Source: Adiantum capillus-veneris (taxonomy: Eukaryota; Streptophyta; Polypodiopsida; Polypodiales; Pteridaceae). From it: a DNA stretch of 64,000 nt. The position numbers and the translations under genes are program-made. The notes below the pieces were generated by a model. It ran no database searches and was not told the DNA's origin. It saw only the letters and a program-made list of their open reading frames with translations. Each line of letters begins with the position of its first letter. The stretch's first letter is position 1. This document shows positions 33,150 through 44,784 of this stretch, piece by piece. Location: contig CM043969.1 of the NCBI GenBank assembly GCA_014529385.2, positions 72,568,676 through 72,632,675 of the forward strand, read 5' to 3'.

Positions 33150-33709
33150 GCTCTAGTGTTGTTTGACTATAGTCAATGAAGGTTATGACAAAGGTGGCTT
33201 ATACAAGATTCAACACAAGACATTAATGATGGCCGACAAAAAATGAGGGCCAAGGAGGGCGTCAACAAAGAGGGTGGGAAAGATGGTCTATTCAGATGAC
33301 ATATGCAGTTGGAGGGTAGCATGGGATTGTTGTAGGTTGAGTCTGTCATAGGGAGCTACATGAGACCTTATTGGTGGTGATCATGTAAGATGGGACATTT
33401 GTGAAAGGTGTTGAAGATCATGAGAAGATATGGATTGAATCATAAGATCAAGGATGGAACGTGTGCTTGTGGCACTCCAAATCGATGTGAGCTTTAGCAA
33501 TATAGGCAAGTCCAGTTACCTCTCCTGAAGGGTTTACAGGCCTAAATTTAGAGGTTTTTTAGACCCTACCTATATTGGAGTGGGAGACACTAGACAATGT
33601 AATGGGGAGAGTAAAAAAATGGAGACGTACAAATGAGAGAAGAATGCACATGCACCACCAAGAATTTGATTGAACTTTGTTAGGTTCTCTAGAGATAGAC
33701 TCTATTATC

Positions 33710-33738
33710 AGAGCTAACCTCTATTAGAGGTTAGCTCT
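33710..33738. repeat. 14-bp-arm palindrome
   Basis: AGAGCTAACCTCTA, one T, then TAGAGGTTAGCTCT. A perfect dyad, closely following CTCTAGAGATAGACTCT. Confidence 0.8.
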
Positions 33739-34569
33739 ACAGTGCATCAATAATTTCAATCTCCTCCAATTTTTAAGACCTTGCATGCAAAGCCATATGC
33801 ATATTAAATATCCCCTATCTCATATGTGAAAATATCCTTATAAGAAGATCTCCCTTTGTAGAGAATTCCAATTTACAAGAAAAGTTGCCCTCCTCATAAT
33901 ATCGCTCGCTGTCCTTGTTGGAACAGCACAATGACATGGTTAGTTATACATTAAACTAGCTGGGCCCTATTGGGGTAAGCCTTTAGCTTATACTCTCGTA
34001 TGACTGATCCCTAAAACCAAGCATACTCATGCTATGCACTCATGCTACACATTGTAACTCATATGCTACTTGCCCTCTACTATACGTGGTGCATATCCCT
34101 CTCACCTTGAGCCTATAAAGCCACTACGCAAAGCTTGTATCAATCTCTCTCAATCCTCTAATCAATCAAGCAACTTTCGTTCCATTGTATTGAGTACACT
34201 CTATATAATTTAGCTATTCTCTATTGATATGGCACTTACACAAGAACGAATGCCACCATGGTTTATCCACCATAGGTCTTGTATGGCCTAGAAGCATAGG
34301 GTTGCTAGCTTGCCGCAAGGATATAAAATCCCAAATATGCAATATGGATTTGTTATGTGCTAGAAAATCTAAGGACCTTTGCATTATCAGAAGCCAAACT
34401 CTTCATCTAACCTTGCACCACTAAAAAGAAACCTCCAAATCTTCAAAGGTAAATCGAAGAAATTCTTGACCCCAAAAAAATTGTAACAATGGATGCATGA
34501 TCCCTTGTCCAAATCAAATGATGCCACAAGTTATAACTAAACCACCTACAACTAACTAGTTATTAGTTT
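33739..34569 (+). other. Possible solo LTR or LTR remnant with TATA box
   Basis: About 33930-34230 looks like a plant LTR on the plus strand: TGGTTAGTTATACATTAAAC, a TATA box CCTATAAAGCC (TATAAA 34114-34119), then a pyrimidine-rich leader CAATCTCTCTCAATCC. No matching second LTR, PBS or TSD was found. The remainder to 34569 is anonymous. Confidence 0.3.
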
Positions 34570-37179
34570 TCAATAATTCCTTCCCTTGCAAATTGTTTGC
34601 AACACGTCAATGAATCTTGATTTGCTAGACCTTCTCTCACCAAGCGCATTCAATTTGATTAGAACACTGTTGGAAAATTCTGTAGAGAATTTGGTTTGCT
34701 CTCTTAAGATGCGATAGACCTGGCATCCTTGTATAGAGATTGTATATCTCCACAATAGAGCTCATGATCCATGTTGATCTCAGGGATAAGTGCTGACTGT
34801 AAAGTAGCACTACAGTCTTTGTGGTTTTGATTGTTTCCCATAAGAATTTTGGCCACGGCTCGTCCACTTCAAGAATTGGCGGCCTCTCATAAGACTTCAC
34901 CTCGTCCATAGTGTTCACAACAACCCTCGTATCCAATGGCTTTTCATTTCCTGATTTAGGTGGCTCTTCTAATTTATTTTCTTTTAGTGCGCTTGCATTG
35001 TTTTCCTCAAGTACACTTGAATTTACCTTTACAAGCACATGCTTTACTTGCTCATGGGTTTTCAATGTTTATGGCTGCAATAGAGCTTGGGCAGTCTCTA
35101 TGAGGTGTTTGCATATCTCCATTTGTTTGGTTTTGATTCACGGTGAGGATAGGTCAACAATCTTCGTTCCAAAGTTTGGTTGTTCTTCAATCTTGCCTCG
35201 TAGGCTTGAAACATAGCATCTAAATGCTCGTTTACCTTTTTCTACTAAGACTGATCCTCCTGATGAAATTTTGGATGATTTCTCTTTTTTTGTTCGTTCC
35301 TTGTTTTTCTTTTCTTCTTTTAGCTGCTCTTTGGCTTGTTGCAGCTCAGTTTCTAGGGCGTTTTTTTCCTTCGGCCTTTTTGCTTTCATTTTGTCTCATT
35401 TGGATTTCCAAGATTTTCTTTCAGTTCTCATCGATATGTTCTCTATTTTTGTTTGAGCAGGCAATATGGGTTCATCCTTGACAAGTACGTTTTTGGTGGC
35501 GTCTTGAGCTTGAGCTCTTGTCATCACATGTACACAAACTATTGGTTCTATCTCAGATCTGCTTGAAGAAGGCATCACTCGTACAACATTCATTATTGCT
35601 TTCCCCTTGTTGTCTAGATTCCTAGCACAGTGTTGGAATACATGGTCTTTTACACAACCGTCACAGAATCCAAGGATTTCTATTTGTTGATCCTTGTTTA
35701 GACAACCTCGTGTCCAATGGTCACTTCCATATTCATAGCCTAGACCTTCTTGTTGCATAGCTGGTGATCCAGCCACTAGGTGGTCTTGTCTGATGAGGAT
35801 GGTCTTTGAACCACACTCTTGATTGGCTATGAACATGAGCGTATTCTTGTCCATGGAATACTGATTTCTCGTGGGTTGTGGCACATGCATTGATTGAGTG
35901 TAGTTGACTACTACTCTACCATCACTTAGAAGAGGCAGTTTTCCCTAGCATACGTTGTGGTTTAGACTAAGGTTTACACCATGGGGTGGAATGATTTCCT
36001 CCACAAGTTTCACACCTTCTCATAGGTTGTTGTCGTTCATTCATTTTATTTTTTCAATCATCTCCTTGACCACTTGATCAATGCTCAGTTCCATAAGAGT
36101 TTGAATATGTATCTTTGTTGTGGATTCTCTCTTTGTAGATGAGGCACTACTAGTCACATTTTCTACGTCATCTGTCACCTCTCCTTAGGCCTTGCAATAG
36201 TCAACTAGATAAAAGGATTCTCTAGTGACTTGCTCAAATCTTCTGCATGCTTTCAAAAGCAGGTCCTTTTTTAGAGTCTCATTTCTCAAGCCCTCAATGA
36301 AGAGAACTTATAGTCTCTCATCTTGCAGTAACTCTCATATGGGACACCTCTCTATGTATTGTTTGAAGCGAAACAAAGCTTCCTTCACTTTCTCGTTCTT
36401 TTTCTATTTGAAAGCATAGATCTGTGACACCGTGTTGTGCTTGATTTCCCTTTCCGAGAACTCCTCTGTGAATTCTTGCAAGAGTTGTGCTATGTTTATA
36501 AAAATCATCTTTGTTCAGTGATTGGAACCACGTCAAGGCTGTTCCTTTTAATGTCAACCCAAATCCCTCGTAATGTGTATGAAAATCTGCAATCTGCTCA
36601 GCTCTCAAAACTTGTTTGAAGAGTGAGACATGAGCATATGGATCCCCTGACCTATTGTACTTTTTCTTGACACATTGGGCCACTTGATATGGTCTTGGTT
36701 GTTGTGGTCCAGTCACCAATCTAACCAATTCATGGTCTCTTGGGAAGATGTCTCTCGGTCTCTCCTCTCATCTTGGAGAAAATCCAGGTGAAATCTTCTC
36801 TGATATGTGTTCTGGCATCGTTTTTCATTGAAAGCAAGTAGAGATCAGAGTACCCTTATATGTGTATCTTTCTAGGTCAATTGGATTGACAAGTTTGTAC
36901 TCTCGTCCATACTTGTATACCATCAAAACTTGCACTCCGTGGGAATCTATATATGTGAAGGCATAGAAATTCTTATGGTCAGTCAACTCTCTCGCATTGG
37001 ATTCTACACTTGTAGAAGGTATATGGATCTCCATTTGTGAATATATACAATCCCTCATGAGCGTAATCCATTGAAACTCTCATGGCTTCAAATCTCTCAT
37101 GGCTTCGTTGGTTTTGACAAATCTCACATTCGGTTTGTTGATCAGGATGCCTCTCCTCTATGTCTTCATCAATTCTCAC
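34570..37179 (-). pseudogene. Element X gag-like region (Tat/Athila-like group)
   Basis: Minus strand, read leftwards. 36318-36728 is a retrotransposon gag capsid-like region (G-D-P-Y-A-H-V-S-L-F-K-Q, Y-E-G-F-G-L-T-L-K-G-T-A-L-T-W-F-Q-S-L). 35396-35890 holds D-H-W-T-R-G-C, a Cys/His cluster C-D-G-C-V-K-D-H-V-F-Q-H-C (spacing CX2CX3HX4C, one short of the usual knuckle), then M-T-R-A-Q-A-Q. 35138-35389 is a Lys/Glu-rich coiled coil. The upstream frames 36825-37179 are of unknown type. No RT or integrase follows to the left, so pol is deleted. Stops and frameshifts separate the pieces. Confidence 0.65.
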
Positions 37180-37695
37180 TCTCGAAGGTATTGTAGTGTT
37201 TTTTGCAGTTTACATGTCCCTGAGTGGAGTAGAAAACCCTGGTGGGGGATGATTTGTCATGTGTAAGGCTCACTCAAAACTCTCAACACAGCTCTAACAA
37301 GTCCACTTTGGCTTAGTAAAACTTATCCCTTTTTGCCCTTGATCAGGTCTCTCAGAAGTCAAATCTTTGTGGTCCTTTGGTCTTTGGAAACTAGTTTTGG
37401 ACACTCTTGAAGTTTGGACTTAGAAAACCTTAAAAAATTCAACTATAAAACTAAAACCATTTAGCTTTCTTTCTGGATTTACCTGACTCGATTTGGAGTT
37501 GTCTATCAAAAGTTAGAGCAATTTTGGTGAGCTGCACTTGAAACAACTCTCAAAACAGTCTCAAGACCAGAACCCAGGAACTTTGGCTTGTATCTTGGTC
37601 TCCCAAAGGTATTTTTAGCTCAAACTTGAGATTTGAGATGTACTCAAGTATGTCTAGAATCTCATCAACTCCTCAAATACCCCCATTATGAAGAG

Positions 37696-39510
37696 GTACA
37701 TGGATCGCCATCGATAAACCCTATCAAATTTTCACTCCAAATTTCGATAGTATATAGACAAGGTTATATGCAAGCTATGTACCAATTTTCATCAAATTTT
37801 GAGGTTGGGGGACATGGATCATGATCCATGTTCAACCACATCTAGACTTGATCTCTTGGCAACTTGTTACACTCTACGTCCACAAGCTAAATCTCAAAGC
37901 ATTTTGGATTTGGACTTAGTTTGATAGGTCAAATTGCCAACACTAGGTTTGCACTGTGGTTTTCAGTCTGTCACATGTTTTGCTGCCTTTTGATCCAAAT
38001 TTGCTTTTTTTTTTTCCAAAATTGGACTTGGGGATATGTTTCCTTATGTATGCACTAATGATCTACAAATTTTTAGGTCAAGTTGTCACCATAGGGACGT
38101 GGATCGCGATCCATGTTCTAAGGCCAAACCGACTTTTCTTATTACCATCATAATCAATATGACTAGTAGGTCCTATGGTATCCTTTTTTTTTTAAAATGG
38201 ACCTCTGGGATGAAAAATTAGGTCAATTATGGCACTTGCTCAGAATGCTTGACAGTTTGGGCTTTTGACTTGGTTTTTGATATCCAAATTCACTTTTGAA
38301 AAAAATCACTAGACTCCTTGTGATCTACTCTAGCTATAGTGCAAGTTTGGTCTCAATCTGTGACGGGGGGACATGGATCATGATCCATGTACCCTTGTAT
38401 CAGAATGCACTGAAACTTGCCACACAGCTTGCCCTTGGACCCTTGATGTTGGCTATATGATTTTTGTATGGTTTGGACTTGATTAGGTCAATGAAAAGTC
38501 AATCCTTATAGCTGTTTTGGCGGTTTCTCACCTTAAACTATTTTCTGCACCTTTTATGAGTTTTTTGGACTTTTTTGACAAACCTCCTTTGGAAACTTTT
38601 TCTCTCAATGGTTTGCTACGGGTTGGTATAGTTTCCGACCAAAAATTCACTTTGGAGTCATGGATTGCGATCCATGTTCCACCACATTTTGGACTTGATA
38701 TTTGGTGAGGTGATAGCTTATGATGTTTGTAGCATGATCCCCAAAACAAAATTGAATCTTGATCAGTTTTGCTCAACCAAAAGTGAAATCTTCAGTCTGC
38801 TGCGGCAGTTTTTGATAATGTTCTTTTTTGGCTCTTTTGACTATTTTTTTACAAATGGTTCTTTCTGGAAAAATATTTGTCTATGTTTTAGCTACTTACT
38901 ACTCAAATCTCAGCCAAAAATCTTGATGGAGGACATGGATCGTGATCCATGTTCCATCAGATTTGAACACTAAATTTGGCTTGATGATTACTTGCAGTGT
39001 CAATGTCTACTCCACCACGTATTTTTGGATTTGGATAACTTTTCGTCAGTCAGAAGCAAGTTCTTTTGTCAACCTTGCGATTTTGACTAGTTTTAGTGCT
39101 TGGCACTTTTGATCACCTTTTTTCAGTTTTTGGCTATGGTGCCTTTTGGGAAAGTTGTTCCAAATGGTATCAACTACCTACTGGTCAAATCTCAGCTTTA
39201 GATAGTCAAGGGAAACATGGATAGCGATCCATGTTTTACCACATCTGAACATGAAATTTGGTCAGTTGTATGCCTGCACTTTGTAGATGTCAGATCTTCA
39301 CTTATATTTGGATTTAGATCTAAAATACCCAAATTTTGGTCAATTTTCAAGGTTTTTGTGTCTTTTGCCCAATTTCTTGATTTGACTGAGTTTTCAGTGT
39401 CAACTTTTCACCAAAAGTGTATATTCCGTGATATGGAACCACACTAGATCCAATGGTATCAGTTTCTCTTCAAAAAGTCATAGGGGGATATGGAATGCGA
39501 TCCATGTTCC
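37696..39510 (-). repeat. Element X leader array: ~280-bp tandem units with GC-type palindrome
   Basis: Seven palindromes start at 37812, 38097, 38371, 38657, 38933, 39215 and 39488; gaps are 285, 274, 286, 276, 282 and 273 bp. A degenerate one is at 37696. The copies at 37812 and 38371 are perfect 20-bp dyads (ACATGGATCATGATCCATGT); others vary at the centre (CGCG, CGTG, AGCG, TGCG) and by single arm bases. Unit bodies are diverged but share phrases such as TTTGGACTT and CTCAAATCTCAGC. The array lies between the PBS and the gag ORFs of X. Confidence 0.9.
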
Positions 39511-40014
39511 TGCACTAAACAACATGAAACTTTCTAGATTCACTCTTTGTGGTTTGGTTATGCCCTTTTTGCACTTATTTTTTAATTTAGATCAGCTTTT
39601 GAGTTTCGACCATTAGATTTTTAGTTTTTCAGAGTTTATGATCTCGGCTACCAAAATATGATTTTCACTCTTTTTTTCTCTGATTTTCCAGCCCGAATAT
39701 GATGGTGGTAGTTTCTACTTACCCTACACTAAGTACTGAAATGAAACTAGGAAGAAAAACAAACAGAACGATACAAAATAAAATCAAAACAGAAAACATT
39801 ATAGCACTCTGAAAGCAACGAGAATATCAAAGAATGATATGCTTTTGACTATCTCACTCAGAACTCTCTTTACCTCTCAAGAATAGATATAGCAAGTCCT
39901 AAACCCACCCCATGTCTAGCTGCTTCATTGCTAAAGTGCAAAAGGAATGGAAAAACAAATCTTCAAAAAAGAACGCTCTAAATATGCAATAGGTCACTCA
40001 CAATCTAAGGATCA
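39511..40014 (-). other. Element X leader between PBS and palindrome array
   Basis: About 500 bp with no recognised coding, between the PBS and the first palindrome unit; presumably the 5' untranslated leader. Confidence 0.5.
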
Positions 40015-40033
40015 TTCCCTGGTAGTGCCGCCA
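40015..40033 (-). other. Element X primer binding site, Athila-like (tRNA-Asp type)
   Basis: Minus strand TGGCGGCACTACCAGGGAA starts one base after the LTR end TTAACA. It resembles the tRNA-Asp PBS of plant Athila elements (TGGCGCCGTTGCCGGGG) with several mismatches, and differs from the PBS of the chromoviruses here. Confidence 0.6.
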
Positions 40034-40034
40034 A

Positions 40035-40947
40035 TGTTAATGGGTCGTCATGATCGGACATCTGCAATATAGTTGTTTGGCACTAACATAATATGTCAAT
40101 ACTCAGGAAAGTGACTCGGATGGAGCACGGACACTCTTTGAGGTTTTTACTCCTCAAGAAGTGAACCTAACAAACAAACATACAAACTCAATAAGTAAAC
40201 CACCACTCGAAGATTAGGAAATTTGCATATGTCCTTTCTCACCGCTCTAGGCCATCACGCCATTTTGGCACTCGAACAGACTCGAAATGCAATGAAACTT
40301 TAGGAGGAGTTCTAAGACACATACAGGCACTATCCTACCAAGTATGGTCGCAATCCAACAAGCTAAAAAAATCACAATCCATCATTGAAAAGGTTTTGAA
40401 AACTGCAATAGAGCTATCCAGAAAGGTCGCCCTATGGTTGAGGAACACTCTCCTATTGTCAAAACGTCAAAAAATAGTGATTTAAGCACTCAAATATGAA
40501 GATTAAGCTCAGTAACGCATAGTCGCGAATCTCAACAAAGTCGACAATGCTTACACTTGAATGAACCCAATCATAAGTTATGTTGATTACAAGTTGGAGA
40601 TTCATAATCGCTTGAGCGTACGTACAACAGATCTCTCTTTCTCTTCAAAAGATAAGCCTCCTTTCACATTAAAGTTATTGACCTTTATACTTAGGGCATT
40701 CTAAATGTCCAGTGCCCGGCTCACATGGACCTTTATACTTAGGGCATTCTAAATGTCCAGTGCCCGGCTCACATGGACCTTTACAAATATCATGATAGAA
40801 TTACAACTTAGGGAATTGACCTGCTACTCTGGAATCAGGATTTACATAGAGCATCACTACGCTAGCTCGAAAAAATAACAAAGTACAAATGTGGTGTCCG
40901 GCTATGTGTCCGGCTAGGTGGACGTCCGTTCAGTCAATCCACTAACA
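40035..40947 (-). repeat. Element X LTR
   Basis: 913 bp bounded by TGTTAATGGG and CCACTAACA, i.e. TGTTA...TAACA ends. A perfect 48-bp tandem duplication lies inside (40681-40728, 40729-40776). Its right side (minus AACAAGGGAAT just before TGTTAGTGG) resembles a polypurine tract, so the same LTR has PPT-like sequence on one side and a PBS on the other. Confidence 0.65.
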
Positions 40948-41833
40948 ATTCCCTTGTTGTGAAACCAAAAAAACACAAATCTTTTCAAGCTAGGAAGAAG
41001 CTGCAACATCCACCATTTTCATTTTGTAATGGGTTATCAAAAACCACCAAGCTTACTCCCTCTCTCAATTGCAAGTTTACATGTTAAAAAAGCCAGTGAG
41101 AAAGATATCAACACTCAAGGTTGGGTAAGAACCCTTCACCTTAAATATAGGTTGAAATTGATATGCCAAAACATCCACCTCCTCTTCATGCTAGGTCCTG
41201 ATATGTTCAACCACTACAAGTATTCTCAAGCCTCTCATGATGTCAACACCCTAGTTTTCAATATGATATAGAGAGACCACAGGAAATATCATGCCCATAG
41301 AGACATGGGTTAGTCAGTAAGAGAGAAACACGTACCATCATTCATAGACCCAAATGAGAGGAGAGCCTATGCCCATGAGGCAATAGCCATCCATTAGATG
41401 AACAAGGAGAAGTACACAGAGTGTGTGTCCTTAAGTTGTAGGTCTTGCTAATATGATTGCATGTAGTGGTAGAGATGAGAAGGTCCCAAAAAGGATGATC
41501 ACAGAATGTCAAAGAGGAATCGAGAGACATATATCCATGGGTTATAGTAATTATTGCCATCCCAAAACCCAATGCACACAAGGTGGCTTCAACAACCACC
41601 AAGAAGATAGGGAACATGATCCCACCAGTTTGGGAAAATTCATCTTTTCCAAAAGAATCACACTCATACAAGGGGTTTTTTCACAAGTAGGCCACAATTC
41701 CCATAAAGCAGATGGTTTTGAAGAATTAAGTTCATCAAGAATGATTGCTCGTGAAACAATTGATGCTATTGGAGTGAGCTCTTGGGAGAGAGATTTTTTC
41801 ATTGTTATCCATCTCTCTCTCTATTTCCCTCTT

Positions 41834-41836
<3 letters not shown>
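40948..41836. other. Anonymous sequence right of element X LTR
   Basis: Nothing recognised beyond the PPT-like flank. Short frames only. Confidence 0.4.
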
Positions 41837-41873
<37 letters not shown>

Positions 41874-41991
41874 CTCAAGCTCAAGCTGACATTGACGCTT
41901 GGTGCCCACTTGAGCTTGAGGTAAGTTTTTTCTCTCCCTCTCACTCGAGGTCAAGTTCAAGCGGTTGTTAAGTGCCCACTTGAACTTGAGC

Positions 41992-42081
<90 letters not shown>

Positions 42082-42093
42082 AGTGGGGATATT

Positions 42094-42188
<95 letters not shown>

Positions 42189-42281
42189 GAGAGAGAGAGA
42201 GGGGGGGGGGGGGGGTATATATGTATCTCTCTCCCCTTCTTCTCTTCCTCAAGCTCGAACTCAAGTGGGAGTTAAGCTCCC

Positions 42282-42323
<42 letters not shown>

Positions 42324-42391
42324 TATACAGAGAGAGAGGGGGGAGGGTCCCTCTCTCTCAAGCTCAAGTGGGAGCTTAGATCCCACTTGAG

Positions 42392-42439
<48 letters not shown>
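41837..42439. repeat. Microsatellite cluster with embedded hairpins
   Basis: In order: (CT)n 41837-41870; AAGCTC repeats; (GT)n 41993-42048; (GA)n to 42081; (AT)n about 42093-42118; (CA)n 42119-42172; (AT)n; (GA)n; a G run near 42202-42216; (GA)n 42287-42319 and 42397-42439. Two perfect hairpins: 42351-42373 with 42381-42403 (23-bp arms, 7-nt loop) and 42260-42271 with 42277-42288 (12-bp arms). Both are built on CTCAAGTGGGA. Translations of these runs are meaningless. Confidence 0.92.
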
Positions 42440-42440
<1 letters not shown>

Positions 42441-42559
42441 AAGCTTCAATACAATGCACCATTGGAGACTAAATGGAGACCTTTCAAGAAAGTTATTTGC
42501 TCTTATGCTTTGCTATAAAGCATATCATAGCAAAGCATATCCACGGTATCAACAAAGAT

Positions 42560-43215
42560 AGATCACACAAAATGTGGTTTGATAAATAATGTCAAGATGC
42601 TCGAAAGTCCTTGATAAAGCGAGATGAAACCATATGCACACATACAAGGTATTGATTCAAAAGAAGAGAACATGGGAAGTCAAGCATGATTTTCTTTAAG
42701 TCCAAGAAAAGGTATGGACATGTGGAAGATTTTGGAGAAATTTGAAAGGCAAGCGAATTGAGATTTTTGGTAACTTGAGTCTTATGGATATGTACACACA
42801 TTGTAGGAAACTATATGAGCAACCAAATGTTGAAAAGTTCTCATTTTATGGTTCATTCCCATGTATGCCCACTTTCTTTACTATTGAGGATATGTGCGGT
42901 GGGCTCAAAAAGTTGACCACCACTCGCAAAGTGGGAGATCTTCAAGGTATCAAGCCAAAAATGATTAAATGGATGGGTGATTTTACACATGAATGGATGT
43001 GTGATATGTTCAACCCTGCACTTCAACAGTGTATGCCTTCTGATTGGAGCACTAATGGGGTCAAGACTTTGCATAAAGGAGGGGATGTAAAGAATGTAAA
43101 TAACTACTAGACTATAACGATTGGGTCTCTTATGGAAAAGTTGTTTGTGTGCAAGACAAGGCATTGGAGCAATGGAGAAGAGTCAAATTGTTTGTGCACA
43201 TTATGCTTCGAGAGT
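42560..43215 (+). mobile_element. LINE reverse-transcriptase fragment
   Basis: Plus strand reads K-M-W-F-D-K, then a stop, C-Q-D-A-R-K-S-L (linker between endonuclease and RT in LINEs). Then 42742-43110 is open: K-K-L-T-T-T-R-K-V-G-D-L-Q-G, W-M-G-D-F-T-H-E-W-M, W-S-T-N-G-V-K-T-L-H-K-G-G-D-V-K-N-V-N-N-Y. After a stop T-I-T-I-G-S-L-M-E-K-L-F follows. This matches the first RT block of plant non-LTR elements (approach to N-Y-R-P-I-x-L). The catalytic FADD region is absent. It is a scrap with both ends missing. Confidence 0.65.
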
Positions 43216-43455
43216 CTTAGTACCACACACTACTAGAGTGATCAACTTTTGATCACATTTGAACTTGCTTCCCTCACATTTTTGGCCATGACTTAGACCT
43301 ACACACTTTTCTCTCCCATCCACAATGTGGGCTCTCCATTGTGACTCTCATCACCACAATTTTGGAGCATCGAGAATCATTCATTAGCTACACACATACT
43401 ACAACACATGTAACTTTGGTCACATAGGTTAAATTTGACCTTCAAGGATGATAAT

Positions 43456-43459
<4 letters not shown>

Positions 43460-43506
<47 letters not shown>

Positions 43507-43510
43507 TGAG

Positions 43511-43561
<51 letters not shown>
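43460..43561. repeat. (CT)n-(GA)n hairpin
   Basis: (CT)n 43460-43503 is followed by GCTTGAGCTTGA and (GA)n 43514-43561. The CT arm can pair with the GA arm, a stem of about 45 bp with the same GCTTGAGCTTGAG core as the hairpins at 42.3 kb. Confidence 0.9.
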
Positions 43562-43564
<3 letters not shown>

Positions 43565-43587
43565 TCTTTCAAATCTACCAACCTTGA

Positions 43588-43815
43588 CAATGAATCAATG
43601 ATTATACAATGGGGGCTAGGTGTACTTATATAGTCACACTATCAAATTTCCCTACCCAAAGTTTGACAAATAAGTAAAATAAGTACCTACAGCCAAAATA
43701 AATATTGGGATCACATTGCGCAGTTCACTTGAGATGCCATAACTTTAATACCCTCTCTGCACCTCATAGTGGACATAAATGGTGAGACCAAGTTGATGAA
43801 GAAGCTACCATGGAT
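43588..43815 (-). repeat. Dispersed repeat copy R2 (LTR-like)
   Basis: Second copy of the repeat at 31318-31550, same orientation, with minus-strand ACTATATAAGTACACC at 43621-43636 as a TATA-like site. Similarity stops near 43815. Confidence 0.65.
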
Positions 43816-44249
43816 ACCCCAACAATGACATTGTGGGACGCATGTCTAACCTCACCATCCTATCTTATTGCAGTATTAGCGAGAACCACGATTAATTTGT
43901 CAAACCATGGGACGAATCTGACTCGACTAGTACATAGAGGCTACAAGAGGTTGTCAATCTCTCAGAAAACAACTAACAACTCGCATCTAACTCAAGCTAC
44001 ATTCAAGTGACTAAAATCACCAAAAGTGAATCTCCCATCGGCAAGAAAATCACATCCATTATAGCATCAATGGCATCCAAATGTAACAAAACTTCTAGGA
44101 CAAGTTTATAATACCTAAGCACACATGCCTATGGCCTCAAACCCCACTTTAGGTCAAGTTCCAAAATCGTGATTATTAACAGCAGTGGATCTTTGACCTA
44201 GTCGTTTTCGATCCAGAATGCATCTAAATGCTTAGCAATGATGCCCCAA
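43816..44249 (-). repeat. Spacer with a single decayed palindrome-array unit
   Basis: 44164-44180 reads AAAATCGTGATTATTAAC, the right half and core of the AT-type palindrome of elements Y and Z, with the left arm decayed. TCAAACCCCACTTTAGGTC upstream looks like array unit body. This places a leader-array scrap next to the element Z LTR. The rest is anonymous. Confidence 0.45.
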
Positions 44250-44745
44250 TACCCTACCTATGCTTAGTTTTTTAATTTAAAAGTATAAATTCCTAGTTAT
44301 AATGAAATTAGTCGGCGACGTCAAAAGCTACGAAATACTCTGAATGGATTACGTCAATGTGTAGAGCTCTTACAAGCGGTTGCAATGCAACAAACGCAAT
44401 CGCAATGTGACAACTAGAGAGGGAGTAGAAAGCGCGAAAAGGAGAGAAGTGAGCACCGTTAGCTCACGCTGTGTATTTCTTATTCAAAAACTTATATAAA
44501 ACTTACAAAAATTGGCTTTTTATACCTTAGCCAAGGTTTTTGAGTGGTCAAAACTAATAATATGGAGTTCTACCAAAGGTGGGTGATGACTAGCTGATAC
44601 AATCTGGAAGCTTGTAGCTCCGGCTCATTAATTACAAAGTTTATTCGAGAAAATAGGAGTTACAATATTTTTTATTTATCAAAATAATAATTGTTTTACA
44701 AAGAGAACTCCGAAAGATGGTGTCCGTGTTAGCTTGCTGCTAACA
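44250..44745 (-). repeat. Element Z 3' LTR (left end uncertain)
   Basis: Right end is fixed by the PPT: minus strand TGTTAGCAGCAAGCTAACACGG. It shares TGTTAG and CGGACACCA with the element X LTR start. A TATA box (TATATAAG, minus) lies at 44491-44498. Near 44231-44249 minus TTGGGGCATCATTGC is PBS-like, suggesting the left end about 44250; this is tentative. Confidence 0.5.
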
Positions 44746-44761
44746 TTCCCCCCCTCCTCGC
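44746..44761 (-). other. Element Z polypurine tract
   Basis: Minus strand CGAGGAGGGGGGGAA directly precedes the TGTTAG LTR start, 24 bp after the last Z stop codon. Confidence 0.75.
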
Positions 44762-44784
44762 CTGTGTCGTCCCTTGACACAGCT

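Noticed and set aside
37812-39507. Regularly spaced palindromic repeats as a CRISPR array
   Set aside because: Spacing of ~280 bp, eukaryotic setting, related spacer bodies, no cas genes.
41994-42379. Open frames encoding long Cys-Val, Tyr-Ile-His or Arg-Glu repeats
   Set aside because: Pure translations of (GT)n, (CA)n, (AT)n and (GA)n microsatellites.
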